Shown here: positions 11,364-23,051 of the stretch, piece after piece
How positions within the stretch are numbered: position 1 is the stretch's first letter
Layout: every line of letters begins with the position of its first letter
NCBI GenBank assembly: GCA_014905825.1
Contig: JACGCN010000019.1
Location: 558,001 to 622,000 of the forward strand
Direction: 5' to 3'
Length of the DNA stretch: 64,000 nucleotides
DNA from: Lyophyllum atratum
Taxonomy: Eukaryota > Basidiomycota > Agaricomycetes > Agaricales > Lyophyllaceae
Position numbers and translations under genes: made by a program
The notes under the pieces: generated by a model
What the model was told of the DNA's origin: nothing
The model's input: the letters and a program-made list of their open reading frames with translations, nothing else
The model's database searches: none

Positions 11364-12172
11364 GGTGGTTGTAGACCGAGGAGTAAGACGGATATCACGA
11401 AATTCCAACCCACGGTGCAGGGCTGCAAAATGCAGTTTTACCACTACCCTCTCCTATTCGACATCAGCAACCAGACGAAGTTGGGCGGTGCCGGCGCACC
11501 AACCCTCGCAGGCATCACACCAGCTGGCCTTGTCAATCAGGCACAGAACATGTTGGTTCCGGCACCGGTGATTCCAGCTGCCATCGCTGCCCTGCCACAT
11601 GCGACAAGGAATTCGGAATGCCTTAGTTCTCGGGTCCTGGCGGGGTTAAGAGTTTCGATGAGGGAATTACCTATGTACAGAATCCACAGTGGGTAGTAGT
11701 AGTAGTAGTATATTACTGGCATGGTCCAATCGCTGAACACCAGGGTTCCGAGATTATCCCGATGATACGTACAGGCAAGCTATCTATATCTATTATACAT
11801 CTTCGTCTCGGGCCTATAATCACAACTTCCAGCAAGCGAACGGGCTTCGACGTCGATCACTGGAGAGCCATGACTATGGGCATGGGGTGTACTGTTACCG
11901 TGTACAACCCCGCTGAGATTTTCTCTTTTTTTAGGAGCGGGTGTATCGTTCGAAAACAGCAGTTTCAGTACAGCCTAGTCCCGATGGTTGTGATGGAAAA
12001 GAAATTCATTGATTTTTACGTTGGAAGCTCACGTGGCGATTCAAGTCTATTTCTGGAAGTCGTGATAATACTCGAGGAGAAATAACGAACACTCTAGCTA
12101 TTGTCCAGGATATGATACAGTAAATGGTACAATCGATATGACACAGACAAATTGACGAGCAGATCAAGACAG
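11364..12172. other. Intergenic stretch with a microsatellite
   Basis: Upstream of the unknown minus-strand gene and downstream of the LPMO gene. It includes a short GTA microsatellite. A plus-strand frame over 11430-11630 has some coding-like composition but no start, splice partner or known domain, so I do not call it. Confidence 0.4.
11693..11710. repeat. Microsatellite (GTA)6
   Basis: Six perfect GTA units in an intergenic AT-richer stretch. Confidence 0.9.
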
Positions 12173-13820
12173 TTAGTACAGCACCGCAAGTACGGGGAAC
12201 ATAGGTATAAGCAGCCAAATCCCATGAACCGCAAGTCTCGATGAAGCATTTGGCGGTTTCGCAGTGGACGTTGCACCAGGGCTGATAGATGTCTGTGTGG
12301 CAGAGCCTGCCTTCATGAAGATATCTGTCTGGGCACCTAATGATACACTTAGTCACGCCGGCCCATAGCACGACATAAACACGCACCATTTTCAAATCCA
12401 AGCTTGGCATTATATGCTGGCGACCTTGGGTCTCCCGCCAGATCTGTGCCAGTAACTTCAATGTTATTTCCTTCCAGCTGATTCCAGTAAATTAACTGTC
12501 TGGGGCCTTTGACGCAAGCGGAAGGATTGTCTTCACACCAGACCCCGGGCACTGCTGGAGCAACTGCGCTGTTCCCCGTCATGCCAGTTACTTTGCACCT
12601 GTATGGGAACATGTACATATTGGGTGTACCGCATCTGCAAGGGATGGCTTAAGATAGCGAACGAGGCGAAAGATTCTAGGCGTGCTCACCCATTTGGCAC
12701 CTAGAATGGGGGTTGACGGAGGTTAGGTAAGAAGCCACGACAAAGAGTAGAAATAGCGCGCACCCACCCCCACTACAGAAGCGCATTATCAGCGAAGATT
12801 TATAAAAAAGTAGGTGCAAGGAGACTGACGGCACATATACATCCGTCTGGGGGACATGCCGGCAGATTTGGTACTGAGTATGTCGCAATGCGTCTCCACG
12901 GAGTACTGTCGAATATAAAATTAGACTGTAGATCTGAGGTGATAAGACCGCTTTATCGTACTTGTAAAGCACCGTGAAGACTACCAGATTCTCAGAGGTC
13001 ACTTGCGGAAGATCTGACTAGAACAAAGTGTCAATGCCTCCGCACGGGTGTGTGAAAGGCTTAAAATACCGTGTACGAGATGGCAAAAGCAGACCCAGCA
13101 GCCATGCTTTCATTTTGTGCGTGGACTGCATCACAGGACTTCTTGTAAGTGAGATACACATGATGTGGAGGAATGGTACGCACTGTTAGGCTCGACAATA
13201 CACGACGGGACCTCCCCCGGAGGGGTAAACCCCAGCCCTGGATGGTCCTGGCCGTCTGCGAATATTGCAGCATTCTCTCCGTTGAACGAGAAAGTGGTAA
13301 ACGCGCGGTTCATTGCCAGTTCGACCGTGAATTCCCCATTAGCGGGTCTAGTGGTGACAAGTCAACAACTGATTGGTCCGACAGGCAAGCAGAAGTAACG
13401 CACAATTCGAGAAAATCTCCAGGTGCTGGAGGAAACTGATCGCACTAAGAGCGGGCCTTGTCAGACAGGTCATCACCATCAGGAAACAGAAGCCCAGACA
13501 TTATTGGTATGGTGCATCCACCAGTCAGCGCGTGAAAGCTAAGGCATTCGTGAGCTCTCTGGGTCTGTCTTCATCAATGAGAGAAATGAAACATACTTGA
13601 AACAATGGGTTCACTGCTTCGTTCGTCGAGGGGTCATCCTGTCCAGAAGTTCCGTTTAGACAGTACATTCCTTGTGAAGAAAAGCCGTGTCAGCATAACT
13701 GATACATCAACTGATAGCCAAGGAATATGCACCTTTATGCCATGGTACAATGTGTCCGTGCACGCTGTCCAGCAGAGCGACAATTGCGATGAAGAGAAGC
13801 GTAGAGATGTCGTATTTCAT
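12173..13820 (-). CDS. Lytic polysaccharide monooxygenase, AA14-like
   Basis: Eleven exons: 13820-13733, 13670-13597, 13538-13500, 13444-13404, 13347-13184, 13125-13070, 13017-12962, 12905-12830, 12700-12690, 12634-12387 and 12336-12173, giving 338 aa. A signal peptide ends in SVHG and the mature protein would start with His ([11 protein letters not shown]), as required for the copper 'histidine brace' of LPMOs. Further stretches ([69 protein letters not shown]) fit the basidiomycete AA14 group as I remember it. AA14 enzymes have been described as oxidising xylan coating cellulose. Cys residues are numerous, as in secreted enzymes. The C-terminus, after a Ser/Thr-rich linker, ends in a hydrophobic stretch that could be a GPI signal. 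The 11-nt exon at 12690-12700 is essential for the frame. The family assignment is from recall, not alignment. Confidence 0.75.
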
Positions 13821-14615
13821 GAGAGAGTGTGATTACAGGGGGGGAAGTGTAGTGTATGTCGCACACAGAGGAAGAAAGTCCATAATAATGGATTGACAGA
13901 CGCCAACGGCGTGTTCCATGCCATTCAACGACCGGCCAGAACAAAGCGTCCCTTTGTCGTAAGCGATGAGGCACTGCCACAGTTATGCTCGGATGCGTAT
14001 TTGTGTGGCTGCGTTGTCGATCACCCGATCATAAGGACAACAAGATCTAATCAGTTCGAGCCCCATCGGTCCCTATTCGATCCCATTCATGATTGTAGAT
14101 TCCTAGTAATCTCACATACAAAAGCTTCTTCGATCCACCCGACCTCGCTTGCTTCTCCGGCCGCTACAATGAATCAGCTCTTTGAAGCACAACATGCGAA
14201 AGTGCTATTTCAGGCACGAAACGCGACAAAAATAGCAGTGCAATCATATAAATCGCGCAGCAGGAAAATCTTGACCAGCTGGCTACAGCGTGTCTATAGT
14301 CGAAGAATAACTTGACGTCGCAGCTAGGACTGCGGCTTACCCAGGTCTTAGGGCATGGAGAAAGTCGAGTATCACAACTTTCTGAAATCCAATTTCCAAG
14401 TCGGAGCTACCCTGCGTGTTGTGATATCAGTAAGCCGAAAATGGGCCGAGGCTGTGGATCTATGAGTTCTTCTGCCCTGAGCTACATATGATGCGAGTAA
14501 TGGTGGGGGTATGGGCGCCAGTTTGAGCTCGGAGTCGACGTTGGCTTGCAAGCTTTCCAAAAGCTCAACACTTTTGTTAAGGAAATAACCTATTGCCTAA
14601 TATTGTTACGTGTAG
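13821..14615. other. Intergenic region upstream of the LPMO gene
   Basis: Contains the LPMO promoter. A plus-strand ATG at 14355 opens a 36-codon frame that might be a first exon of the doubtful gene that follows, but I could not find junctions that keep the frame. Nothing else recognised. Confidence 0.4.
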
Positions 14616-15033
14616 AAAGGACAAGAAAAGGCCAAACATCCTCGGCCAGGACTTGCCCGAAACGCCCAGAAACTTCGAGGTCGACGTCTCAATCAAAATA
14701 GCTCTATACTTAAAGTTATCAGATTCCTGGGTTTCCCTCAAGACCCCCCCTCGTAATGTCAAACTCACCAAGCCCCCAGCCTGGTATGGGCTACTTTTCG
14801 CCTGGGCCGACCGCTACGCCTCCGACACAGGTATCTTCAAAGCCAAGTTCATCACGCAACACGCCCAAGCCCGCAAACGTATTCACCAACGACGGCTCTT
14901 TTCTCGAGAGAATTCAAAGGACCAAGAAGGTATGATTGTTCTCGAAGCAATGACGGTATGCTTACGATAAGTAAAGGAGGAAGACGAGAAACAGAAGGAA
15001 CAAGAAGCCTTAGAAAAGTCGCTTCAGCCATAA
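14616..15033 (+). CDS. Possible gene, 3' part only, unknown product
   Basis: A frame with strongly coding-like third positions runs from after a GTGTAG acceptor at 14610-14615 (KDKKRPNILGQDLPETPRN, then KPPAWYGLLFAWADRY). It continues through a 42-bp putative intron 14930-14971 (GTATGA...ATAAG) into an acidic/basic helix (KEEDEKQKEQEALEKSLQ) with a stop at 15031-15033. The 5' exons and start are not resolved. The family is not recognised. It could be a degraded gene. Confidence 0.4.
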
Positions 15034-15839
15034 AACCCCATCGTTTCAGCGACTCACGTTTTGCTCTTACTCAGGAAAAAGAATTTTGATAGCCGTTTTG
15101 TAAGTGCGCCGCTATTCTATCGATGGCCACTGACAAGATCAAATCCTCTAATTCCACAGAAAAATAGGGGCAAACGCCCACCTCCTGACCCTACCCCAAG
15201 CTCAGGTACTACGAATTCGGTTCTTGAAGATCCTCCCGCGAAGAAGGTGAAGTCTGACGGACCGACCGGTGAACCTCTTCACGTCTCTTCATGTCACTTT
15301 TGCTTATCCCCAATCTTGAGCCGAATACGCAAAGCAACTCAAGACCTTCGAAAGCCGATCGGGAATGAAGGACACAGGCACTGGTATACGCCCTCTTGTT
15401 AAATAACATGTATTCATCATTAATGTGCTGTTAATTTTGGGTCATGAGTAAGTGCTTTTGTTGAATTCCCGTTCATCCTCCCATCAGGCGGGTGCTCACG
15501 CCGCAGACTCTAAACAGCTCAGCACCAGTCTTTCTTTTCATGTCAATCTCTGTCTCCTCATGGTGGTCCTTTTTCATGTTGGTGCTCGCAATTCAGAATG
15601 TTATAATACATGCAATATATGGGCTTTGGTCATTTACTTTCCGGCCAGGAAGAAAGAAATGACGTGATTCGTAACGTTGTTGCTAGTTTTACAGACTATC
15701 CGATGCGACTTTGTGACAGGGTAGGCGAAAGGAAGGATGTTATGCTGGAGGAATAGTTGTTTCGTAGAGATGGAACTTGAACAGAAGTGGAAGTTGAACG
15801 GAAATGGATGTTGAATGGAGTTGGAAGTGGACATTGACT
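15034..15839. other. Region with an unassigned coding-like patch
   Basis: Around 15160-15290 a plus-strand frame is Pro/Lys rich (GKRPPPDPTPSSGTT, PPAKKVKSDGP) and might be a terminal exon of the preceding doubtful gene. The remainder is 3' flank of the minus-strand BBC1-like gene, with a diverged GGAAGT/GGAAATGG-type purine repeat at about 15770-15840. Confidence 0.35.
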
Positions 15840-18800
15840 TTAACTTTCGAGAACGCGATAGACCTTTAACAAAGGTCAGTCTACCGGCGGGATTAGGGGA
15901 CACGATGTCACTTGCCTTCACGGTCCCGCTTTTGAGATCTTCCAAACGGTAACTAACAGCTTCCACAGTCTAAGACAAATGGCAGACATTAGAGAAGAAG
16001 TCGCAACTTGATGTAAGACGCAAGACCGGACTGACCTGCTGCCCAACATGCTGATTCGCCTGGAACACTCGCACCTTCGTCTTCTTCGGCTCGAATTCAC
16101 TGATAATACCCACCAGCTGCTCTCCCACCCCAACCGACTGGTTATATGTTTGTAAACCCTTGCGGCCCATCAACTTCGCATCCTGCAACACCAGAACATC
16201 GCCCGGCATGATCTCGCACACCCGCTTCTGGACGGAGTTGCCAGATTGCGCATACACCACATACCCATACGACGCCGGGGACGAAGGCAAGGCCGCATTC
16301 GGCACTTCGCAGAGCACAGCGTGTACGAAACCGTCATACGTTCCGTCTCCGACAAGCGTTTTCCTGGACTTTTCGTGCAACGTCGTAGCAACTTCACAGA
16401 TCTGGACGCCGACACGCCCCCAGACTGCCATCAAGTCGTCAGATGACAGCTGGCGATCATGAACAGGGACCTGCTGAACGGGAGGCTCCTGAGGGGGTGG
16501 AGGAGGAGGTGGCGAAGCGACTGATGGTGAAGCGGGATTTGCGTCATCGGGCCAGGATAAGGAAAGGTCTGCTGTCGCGCCGAATTCTAGGGAGGATGTA
16601 GGAAAGGATGATAGCTCCCACTGCGAAGAAATGCTTTCGGGAATAGGCGGGCTAGGCGGGCGCGGTACTCCTCTTGCAGGCGGTCGAATTGACAGTCGAG
16701 AAGGGGGCAATGGCGGTGGGATATCTTCATCCTGCACAAAGCCCGACGGTTCTTCCACCATTACGTATTCCGACTGAGGCTTGTACGACCTCTGCACACT
16801 ATGGCTAGATTCGGCGGAAGATCTTCTGGCGGTTGAGGTGGTGGTTTGGACGCTTGACTTCCGGCTGGGAAGCGATGTCGGGACGGGCGGGCGAGCGGGG
16901 GGGCTAGCAAATGTTTGCTCGGTTTCTGAGCCAGTTCCGCGCCTTCGTGAACCACGAACGGGTATGGGAGGTGGCACTTCCTCTGGTTCCTCGTCTGCAT
17001 CGGTATAGCTGACCTCCTCAATATCACTTTCCTCAGCTTCGACCTTGACACCCTCGTCAGATGCCAGACTGTGCTGCGATGCAGAGAGACTATTCTCAGG
17101 ATCTACATCACTGTCATGGGACTGAAGGGGTAGCGAAGGTCGAGCAGGGGGTACAGCACGGGAGAAAGGGGCGGGGGGCGTGGCTTCCGTTAGTACACGA
17201 GAAGCCTGTGGGCGAACAGTCCCGACGCCAAGGGGAAGCATGCCGATTCGCTGTCCGCCCATACCAGCCAGCTTCGCTGCAATTCGCTCCTTACGTGCAC
17301 GCTCTTCCTCCTCCTCAGAGGCATCGAGTGCTTGTTCGTCGGCAGCTTCAGGAGCAGCTTCTTCTCTAGGTGGAGGGGCCGTAGGGCGCATGGAGGCCGG
17401 TAACGGGGCTGCACCAAACTTGATTCCACCAAGCTTTGCCATTCGCTCAGCGATCGTGCGACGGCGGGCAGCCTGCTCATCCTCTTCTGGCTCCGTAGTT
17501 GGCTCTAGTGGAGGGCTCGTCGGAGGCAAAATAGTAGATGTCCTGCGGCTTGGGCTATGGAACGAAGGGTCAATCGGATCTGCGAAGAGACGGCAATCAT
17601 TATTCGGTTTGCGAAAGTGTGGTATATCTACTCACCGCCTTCCTCTTCATCAAGAATCTCCTGATCGGACACGGATGATTTCGGGGACAGAAGAGAGGGA
17701 GAATCCTCTCTAGGCGCTGTGGGTGCCGCGACCGACTCCGGCGCAGGATACGCAGAGTGGCGGAGTGGTGAAGGCTCAACTTTCTTCAATGCATCTTCCG
17801 AGGTAGGAGGTGGGACGATGAGGGGTATATCATTCGTAGTCACAGGGGGCGTACTGGGGGTCATTGGCCGATGGCGCGGACGTGTCGGCAAAACTTCGTC
17901 GAAATCAGAGTCCTGCTCGAGATCCGAGATCGATGCTGAAAGCGGGGGTGGCGCGGGGATGGACCTCAATGGGCGTCCAGACGATGTGCGGCTGCTATCC
18001 CTGCTGTGATTGTCGAATTCACTGGACCTGCGATTCGGAACGGGCAGTGGCGACGATTGGTCATCTTCGGTGGTTTCTTCATTTAGGAAAGAGCGGGGGG
18101 GCAACCGGCGAAGGGGCTCGTCATGTTCGTGATCGGAAGGTTCTTGCGAAGGAGAAGGAGACCGTGACGATGGATAGCTGGGTTCTGATTCACTGACTTC
18201 CTCCTCTTGTTCGTTAGGCTGAGGGATGAGTCGTGGAGGAGGTGGGGGTAGTGATCGTGCAGGAGAAGTAGCGCTTCCTACAGAGTGTGGGGGAGGGACA
18301 GGGTCGGTTGGGAGTGCCGGGTCGACGGGGAGTCCTGAATTGGCAGGGACAGCAACGCTCACAGGGCGTGTGGACAGATTAGGCATCGGCGGGGGTGGTG
18401 GGGGCATTTCGGGTTCGACGTCGCTTACACCGTCATCGTCGTCTAAGTCGCTCACAGGCCCCGATCGCCCTGTTTCCTCGAATGACAGCACCTGGTCATG
18501 TTCATGATCTATCTTACTCCCTTCACCTTCAACTCCGCCAGCGCCGGGAACATCTTGTTCGGTGTCACTATATTCGGTTTCTTCCGAGATACTCGTAGGC
18601 GCAACTGCCTCTGTCTCTCGACTCACTATATGCGTAAAAGGGAGATATAATCAATCAATATATTCGTTGTCCGTGCGAAGGCAAGGAGGGAAAGATACGA
18701 AGGTAAAAGGTTATTTACCATCCTGGGATTTGGTCCTGGGCAAATAGTCAGAAGCGTCCTCGGTGGATTCGGCAGTATTCTTCCTCGAAGGCGGTTGCAC

Positions 18801-20613
18801 GATCGGAGGCTCAGTGAGCTGGACATCCGAAGCACGTGTGGCCACTCCTTCAGGCACGGTAGAGGCACCTACGCTCGCCGTTCGCATGGACTGTCTGCGC
18901 TGGGGTGGCGAGGATGGCGACACAATGCTATCTCGTGGGTGCATATCTTCAGAGGAGCTGGAAGGTTTACGTTGGGGAGGGGGTGCGAATGGATTGACGC
19001 CGCCCATCTTCGCCAGCTTTTCCGCGATACGCTGGCGGCGAGCCGCCTCTTCATCCTCTTCCGGCTCATCCACGACCTCAGCAACTGGCTGTTCTGTCTC
19101 CTCGATATCTGATGGCAAATCTTCTTCGACAGAACCCTCCAGCTCCTCTGCTTCGACTTGTTTCTCCTCAAGCTCGTCGGATTCAGCGTCGTCCCGGATT
19201 TCAAGGGAAGGAGGCGAGGCAACGACGGTGTTAGGCTCCTCTTCCGCTGGAGTCTCAACAGGTGTTTTGTCGACAAACTGAGTAGCAGCCTCCTCATCTG
19301 CAGCGTTGTCATCATCAGACGCCTCGTCAACTCCAGATCTCTCCTTGGCAAAATCGACAACATGCAGCGCGGAAGCACCATCGAGCGAAGTTACGATGGC
19401 TCGAGGCTCGACTTCTTCCTTGTCCACCTCGCCGACCTCTTTCTCGAGGTCACCCTCGCTCGCTTTCTTGGCACTTTCGGCGAGAACAGCGGACGTGTCT
19501 AGAGCTTCTGAAGAATCCAACACTGCAGCGGCAGCAGGGCTTTCGGCTAATGGCTCGCTCAGGACGGTAGGAGCAGGAATTTCTGGAGATTTGACGGCTT
19601 TCCTCCTAGGAGGGGCTGCTCGTCGAGGAGCAGAAGGAAGAGGCATGGAGGTAGGAGGAGTGCGAGGCTGTGCTTCAACTTCTAGGGTGAGCAGCGAGGA
19701 CGATGTGGAGCTCTTGCGAGCAAGCGGTGGGGATTTCTCTGATGGCGCAATTTAGAAATGTATGTGATAGGTACTTATGATGGCTCACCTGAAGATATCG
19801 CTGAAGGTTGGGAAGTATCAGATGGAGGGATAGCTGCAGTATCTGCACAACGCGGTTAGAATCAAATATCATAGTGAATGCAATGGACATGATACCGTCA
19901 GTCTTGGTCGAGGCTGTGACCTCCCCCTCCTTAGGCGTTTCTACCTTCGCCACCTCCTCTACGGGCTCCGCCTTCCTTGCAGCTGGTTTACTACCAAAAA
20001 CGGGCGCCATTCCTACCCTGGCGCCTCCCAATCGCGCCATGCGTGCAGCGATGGCAGCACGTCGTTGCCTCTCCTCGTCTTCAGGATCCGCATCCGCCTG
20101 ATCCTCGCCTTCAACAGCAGCACTTAGTTCCTCACTCCTGTCTTCATCCAGTTGATCTTCAAGAGACTTCCTTGCGGGCGGGAGCGGGGGCGATTTCGGA
20201 ATTTCAGCACGCGATGGCTCATCGTCATCATCCTTGTCAACAGGTGTAATCGCTGGAGGGGGCTTCCACTTGGGCTTCTCCATCGCTGGCTTAGCAATAG
20301 GCGGCGCCCCCCCAAATCCACCTCGATTCTGGAGTGCAGCCATGCGTTCCTTGAGGCTCCCGCCTTTACCGATACTCTCTTTCGCATCCGATGCAGACAT
20401 GCCGCCCGCTTTCTTTTCCGCGGGCGCATCTGCGGTCGATGGCGACGATGGCGGTGATGGCTGCTTGGGTTTCCATGATAGCCCCCCAGGCTTTGGACGC
20501 GGCACGGGTGCGGGGCCAGGTGGCGAGCCAGCCGCAGGCTTCTCAAAGGCTGCGATCCTGTCGCGCAGTGAGCCCGGCTTGGGCTTGGGCGGGGGGGTCG
20601 ACTGATCTGACAT
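15840..20613 (-). CDS. BBC1/AIM3-domain protein (myosin tail region-interacting type)
   Basis: Exons 20613-19896, 19842-19789, 19738-18719, 18625-17636, 17579-16036, 15969-15916 and 15863-15840 give 1,467 aa. The N-terminus opens with KPKPGSLRDRIAAFEKP. This is followed by many proline-rich SH3-ligand stretches and four or five related helical motifs of the type E-R-RIA-RMA-LGG (RRAAIAARMARLGGARVG, RIAEKLAKMGGVNPF, RIAAKLAGMGGQRIG, RTIAERMAKLGGIKFG), interspersed with acidic low-complexity sequence. The last 170 residues form the BBC1/AIM3 domain (DLMAVWGRVGVQICE, GYVVYAQSGN, EIMPGDVLVLQDAKLMGRKG, KTKVRVFQANQHVGQQ, TVKVYRVLES). In yeasts such proteins act at cortical actin patches with type I myosin. 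No SH3 domain is visible at this N-terminus, unlike yeast Bbc1. The last intron (15915-15864) appears to be GC-AG. Confidence 0.88.
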
Positions 20614-20941
20614 GAGGCGCTGTAAGGGATATGGTGGTGGTTCAAGGAAGAGCTGAGTCTCCTGACTCCCGTATCTAGCGGGCTGCTTACGACAGGGGGA
20701 GAGGTGGGACTTGCGTGTAGCTACCACGTTTCTCACGGTGCCAGTGACAAGGTCTAGATAGATCGATCGTACATAATTGAAGATCCCTTGCCGGCTATTA
20801 TATTGCCTCATAAACGGTATATACTTCTGCTGGACGAAGCCCCCGAGTTATATAGGGACACTCAATGCGATGCGTTCAGCGATACATGGTTCATGGGTAG
20901 ATCCATAGTGGCTGGCTGGAGTCTCCTTAACCAGAAAGGAC
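20614..20941. other. Intergenic, short
   Basis: Promoter of the BBC1-like gene and 3' flank of the F-box gene, which is on the same strand. No coding-like structure. Confidence 0.5.
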
Positions 20942-22436
20942 CTACCTCGGACCCATGTCAATCCTCCTTTCTTTGAGATGAAGTTAGCATGAGATAAACG
21001 CACCGACAGGATCATCCGACTCATGGAATACTGTGGTCCATGTGCCCAGAACGCCATATAAGGCTCGCGGTCCACCAATATGGATACCAACGGAGCTGAG
21101 GCAGAATGAGAAATCGGGGTTGATCATGCCAATTCACGGACGAACCTCCAAACGGCTTCACCTACTTCACCAGACACCTGGTAACTAAGGTAAGTTACGA
21201 CGAAATGGTCATGGACAGATATAACGAAACGCACGAAATTCCACAGCACTTGATTATCGGGGGTCATTTTCACCTCTCCGGTCATCCTGGAGTTGCTCTC
21301 TGGCATCTCTCCAGTGAAGTGTATAACGGGTCTGTGTGGGTGACTTGGATCAGGCGTCGTCTTGAGCACTCTCAGGTTCACGTCGAGGGAACGAAACACC
21401 TCGCCGAAATCAGGTTCAGCAAAGATAGAAGAGTCTAAATTCCCATCGTCGTCGACCTGTAGTCAATACCACTTCAGGCACTATACAGCAACTTCGTGGG
21501 TGTGCAGCCTTACATGCGAGCCATTATATCCTATGTCACAGTACCGTTACCCATCAAGTGTAAAATATCAAGACAGATAAACGCACTGAGCAGCACACTA
21601 TGGTCGCAGAAGCAGAACGATACTCTCCAGATCCCAGTCACCCCTGCCCAATCCTCCTCCTTATCAAGATCCACCCCCGCCGGGATCACAGGCTGTGTGA
21701 ACGGGATGCTCATGGGGAATATGGCGAAGTCGAAGTTGTCATCCTCCTTTAAGTCAACGAGGTGCATGGAGAGGACGTGGTGCAACGCCTGCACGTGGAC
21801 CCAGTTGACACACCTCAGCGAATCCAATGGGCCATAATGGCTCTCCCAGCGATACTTACGCATATCATACACAAAAGCACGAGACTCGACTCGCGAAGCG
21901 CGCAGTGTATCCTTCCCTGTGATTCCAAAATATGTGTGCAGACGCGCACATAGCTGCGTCGTCGCATCCTCCGAGTCGGTGCTTGGATTGACGTCCTGAA
22001 TCAATGAATAGTCGTTATAGCGTAGGGCCGCAGCTACCCATGCGAGATTGCGTGAGACGTTGTCGATGTCCTCTGGCGACGACAAAGGAGGCACACATGT
22101 TACCATCTCGAGCAAAAACTGGAGGAGTCTCAGCCGTTCCCCGGACCGGCTGATTGTAGGGTTGTACAGCACTGTCCTGGCTCTAATGAAGCGCTGTAGC
22201 CTCCTCTGCCACTCAATTTCATCGCCAATCGGTACCCCCTCTTGCGAGATGCACTTTCTGGGATCGTCAAGCGGTTGTTCGAGGTATAGTTCTCGCCAAA
22301 GGGATTGATCTTTGGGATTGTACACCAACAAGCGCAGGTAATTGCAAGACTCGGAAACACGGGCGACATCAAGAGGGTCCAAATGTAGCAAGATTTCCTC
22401 GATGATCTCGAGGGGTAAGCCGGTGAATGATAGCAT
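20942..22436 (-). CDS. F-box protein
   Basis: Exons 22436-21587, 21530-21514, 21456-21235, 21177-21146, 21095-21004 and 20970-20942 give 413 aa. Residues 1-45 are a good F-box (LPLEIIEEILLHLDPLDVARV, then CNYLRLLV and DQSLWRELYL). The C-terminal half carries the pattern of a common Agaricomycete F-box subfamily: DWAGVTGIWRVSFCFCDH, then a pair of RSLD and FTGEM strands, GEVKMTPDNQVLWNFVSGE, and GVLGTWTTVFHESDDPV. It probably works as a substrate adaptor of an SCF ubiquitin ligase. The 17-nt exon at 21514-21530 links LLR to YNGSHV in frame. A GTG codon six bases upstream of the chosen ATG keeps the frame open, so a short upstream exon is not excluded. Confidence 0.82.
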
Positions 22437-23051
22437 CTGCACCGAGTGGTTGAACGTCTTGAACAGCGACGGTAGAGCTTGTGGTAGCAGTGAAGAGACC
22501 GGATCCCGATCACATGTCAGACGCGTCGACCAAGTTCCCGCATTTGTTTTTTACTCCGCGACTCAGTCACAAAACATCATGCAAAACCCAGGCTGACCAT
22601 GCGCTTCGTGTATAATGCAGTTGGTACGTAATTACAAATGTGGTCGTGCGAGTGTGTGTTCTACCTATAGCTACAAAGGGGCCTCAAAAAGGCGGACAGG
22701 CAAGCAAAGCGTGATAAGCAGCAGGCTGAGAGGGTTGAGGGAATAAAGTATTGTCCGCATAAGCCCAAGGTAGTAAAGAAATGACAGTCTTGTTTCGTGA
22801 ATGACAAGAGGGTCCCGTCGAGTCGTTGTAGATTAGAACTGCGAAGAAAGAGGGTCGGGGGAGTCAGTATGGGAAATATGGATCCAGAATGCACAGGACG
22901 TACATGAATGTGGGTGATATGTCGCTATAAATGCTAGGTTGTTTGATGTATGCCATTGCTAGACGCGCGGAGCGTCGTTTTGAAATTTTGTCGACCAGTC
23001 GTTCATATGTTATGATATTGGCCGTCCAGCTCCGGTCCCTATCCCGGTATC
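22437..23051. other. Intergenic, nothing recognised
   Basis: Promoter side of the F-box gene and 3' flank of the YTH gene. No coding-like structure or repeat. Confidence 0.5.

Noticed and set aside
11346..11696. Plus-strand frame with Ala/Pro/Gly-rich composition
   Set aside because: It overlaps the start of the minus-strand gene, has no splice partner or known motif, and its composition alone is not enough.
14041..14080. GTTCGAGCCC string resembling a tRNA T-loop
   Set aside because: The flanking bases do not form the T-stem or an acceptor stem, and no A and B box pair with correct spacing was found.
22437..22442. GTG as start codon of the F-box gene
   Set aside because: An ATG six bases downstream begins the conserved F-box. 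GTG starts are not expected in nuclear genes.
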